A stretch of DNA of 64,000 nt, taken from the NCBI RefSeq assembly GCF_032854445.1, contig NC_088302.1, positions 12,707,338 to 12,771,337 of the forward strand, read 5' to 3'. How positions within the stretch are numbered: the stretch's first letter is position 1; each line of letters begins with the position of its first letter. This DNA is from Liolophura sinensis (lineage: Eukaryota; Mollusca; Polyplacophora; Chitonida; Chitonidae). The notes beneath the pieces are model-generated. The model was not told the origin of the DNA. It saw only the letters and a program-made list of their open reading frames with translations, and ran no database searches. The position numbers and the translations under genes were made by a program. Below, in pieces: positions 61,851 through 64,000 of this stretch.

Positions 61851-64000
61851 TCACGGAAAGAAGATGTCAGTCAATGTCTCGCGTTACATTGGAGATTAAA
61901 ACTCAGAACCACTAGAAAGTCTTAATATGATCCACAGTTTGCATCTTGATAGCGTGTGGGTGAGACAGTCGGGTTAGCCCGAGGTACACAATCGACAATA
62001 AAGGAAGCAACCTAAAAGGAATGACAGTTTAATGCTGGTGAATTCTTGGTATCGGATTTTGTGTAGGAACGTCTGTCTGGACCGGAACATATCTCCATTT
62101 AAAAGTGTCAGCAAAACAACCAAGTCTTATTTATTCGTCTGATGTTGAAGGTTAGATCGTTTTGAACGCTCGCAGTTTGTAATATAGGCTCTCTGTCTAC
62201 TAAGAAAATAAGGTCAACTTCTCATCGATCCTAATCACATGCATCACGAACGTTTAAATCCGGCTTTTGTCAGAGACGTGAGACAAGATGAGATCAGTGA
62301 CAAGTGGATGTACATCCTTAAGACGGGAGAGTGCATTATGTGTTTGATATTAATGTATCGTATAAAAATTTTGAAATCACAATTTGAGTTCACAATTGAA
62401 AGATTTTTGCTTTTACATGTATTATATTTTGAATAGCTCACGATTAAAAGGTTTAGAATTAGATGAAACGGTAGCCCTTCGTATTTATTAAAAGTAATGT
62501 ACTAACCTTTGAGAGCTTAAAGATTCGTGTACTTGATGATAAGTCTTATATTAGATTAAAAAGCCAAGGGTAATCTCGTGTTTAGCCTCATACTTGATGC
62601 TAATTGTCGCAGATAGTTTCAACTTACAAAATTTAAAGATTCATCATAGATACTAGTTTCTGTGTACATTATTTCCTGTTTCTTCAGGATTACTTTAAAA
62701 AATGACATTTTTGTATGTCAGAGGTAAACTGTGATTTCAGCTTTTCTTCGCATTATTGGTCTCCAGTACCCACAAATCACAAGTATAACAGTACACACGA
62801 GTAGTGGCAGAGAAGGGGAAATTTAATGGACTACTGAAGGCCCCCAATATGTGAGCTCTTGGCGAACTAATGGTAAGCTAATGGTAAGTTAGAGGTATCT
62901 AACTGTATGCCACAGAAAATCTTTATCCTAGTTTAAATTCTAAACAGGCTTACCGATGTCTTCATCATCCATAGAATTCAGCAACAAAAGACTGCAGCAC
63001 TAACATGTTTCAACAGTCACAGATTTTCAACACCCCTCGGTATAAACCAGTAACAGATTTCAACAATCATATCTTCCAACAAATTCAAGTCTTATTAACG
63101 TAGACGTCTTCATTACTCGGAAATTAGAAAATTCAACTTACATCGACTGCAGCAGTTATAGATTTTATCAGAATTGAGTTTCAGCAATCAGAAATTTCAA
63201 CTCTCGTCGATTCCAGCAATCATAAATTTTATCATTTCTAGGTTTTCCTCAGGTTTTTTTTTAGTGGATTCCATAAAATATTACGTGCATCGGGATTTTC
63301 TCATTTAAATATTCACATATGTCCACTGTCCACCTGTAAAAATGGTCATAAATCACAAAATTCATTCTACAGAATATTTCTTTTTACAAAGCGGTTTATG
63401 GAGGTAAACTTCAATGACGATTTCAAAATATGCCACGGAACAATAATAACAGGTGTACCCATGCCAGTTACAGTCAACTTTGCGAATAATACATTTGATG
63501 AATAGGGACCCAAATCATTTAGTTCAACAACTTGAACTTAAGAATTCAATTCTGTTCATGCTGAGGGATTATTGACTTTGGTGAGAATACCCGATACCCC
63601 GAAAACAAATATCTAAATCGCTGGTGTCATGCAACTTTACTTGTAAGTGAATCTGTTCGTTTGTCTAAACCAGAGCTTCAAAGATTTAGTCGGTGCACAG
63701 TCAAAGACCAGACTTCCAATACTTGTAAAGAGCCCATTTCTCTTATTTATTTGATATTTGTATTTGCTTTTGTAAGCTAATTCCTATTTGTGAAAAATCA
63801 GCTGAGGACGAGATCCCCCACAAGATGCCAGTAAACGGGCTTCCAGGTAATGGTGCTGATACAGACAGATCAGAGAGATTGGTATTAGCAGCACTTTGAT
63901 CTTTGAGTCTTTTGTCGTTAACAGTCATTGTTCAGGGAAGGTTTCCTGACTTAATCTGTTACAATTTATAGCTGGAATCACCATTACCGATACTCATTAA
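61851..64000. other. Intergenic, no supported gene; weak repeat at 62,980-63,245
   Basis: Short ORFs only. Between 62,980 and 63,245 the words TTTCAAC, CAGCAATCA-AAATTT and ATCGA-T-CAGCA recur at roughly 55-65 bp, suggesting a very decayed tandem array. Confidence 0.4.

Overview
This window looks like nuclear genomic DNA from an animal, most likely a lophotrochozoan (mollusc or brachiopod). The evidence is a split vertebrate-style neuropeptide GPCR gene with GT-AG introns, many tRNA-derived SINEs, Penelope-like retroelement fragments and abundant minisatellites. There are no bacterial-style gene clusters. The SINE 3' tail (a TTCTTGAGTACGGCGTAAAA-type end followed by ATAAATAAATAAA) and a second SINE ending in GAGTGAGTGAGT on its complement are of a kind I associate with marine lophotrochozoans. 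I cannot name the species.

The only protein-coding gene I can support is the 3' half of a cholecystokinin/gastrin (sulfakinin) receptor-like GPCR on the + strand. One exon (9944-10309) encodes TM3 to TM5 and the start of intracellular loop 3. The last exon (11838-12373) encodes the rest of that loop, TM6, TM7 and the C-tail. The splice phases match exactly. The exons for the N-terminus, TM1 and TM2 were not found and probably lie upstream of the window.

The rest is repeat-dominated. From 0 to 9.5 kb there is a decayed Penelope-like element in reverse orientation, old SINEs and a 73-bp degenerate array. From 12.8 to 15.8 kb lies a large degenerate array of about 46 bp period, split by a SINE with a perfect 11-bp target-site duplication. 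From 20.5 to 29 kb there is an old tandem duplication with a 42-bp minisatellite. From 30.9 to 38.0 kb there is a recent near-identical tandem triplication of about 3.0-3.2 kb units carrying a 44-bp VNTR. From 41 to 51 kb there are SINEs, a long inverted repeat and a second Penelope-like fragment in the opposite orientation. From 54 to 62 kb there is a scrambled, diverged third copy of the 24-33 kb material plus further small arrays.

Nearly all ATG-to-stop ORFs outside the receptor are short (60-141 codons), lack recognisable domains and often fall in SINEs or tandem repeats. They were not annotated as genes. I did not find a convincing new biological system. The most informative signals are the duplication architecture, the SINE insertions with target-site duplications or empty sites, and the receptor gene.
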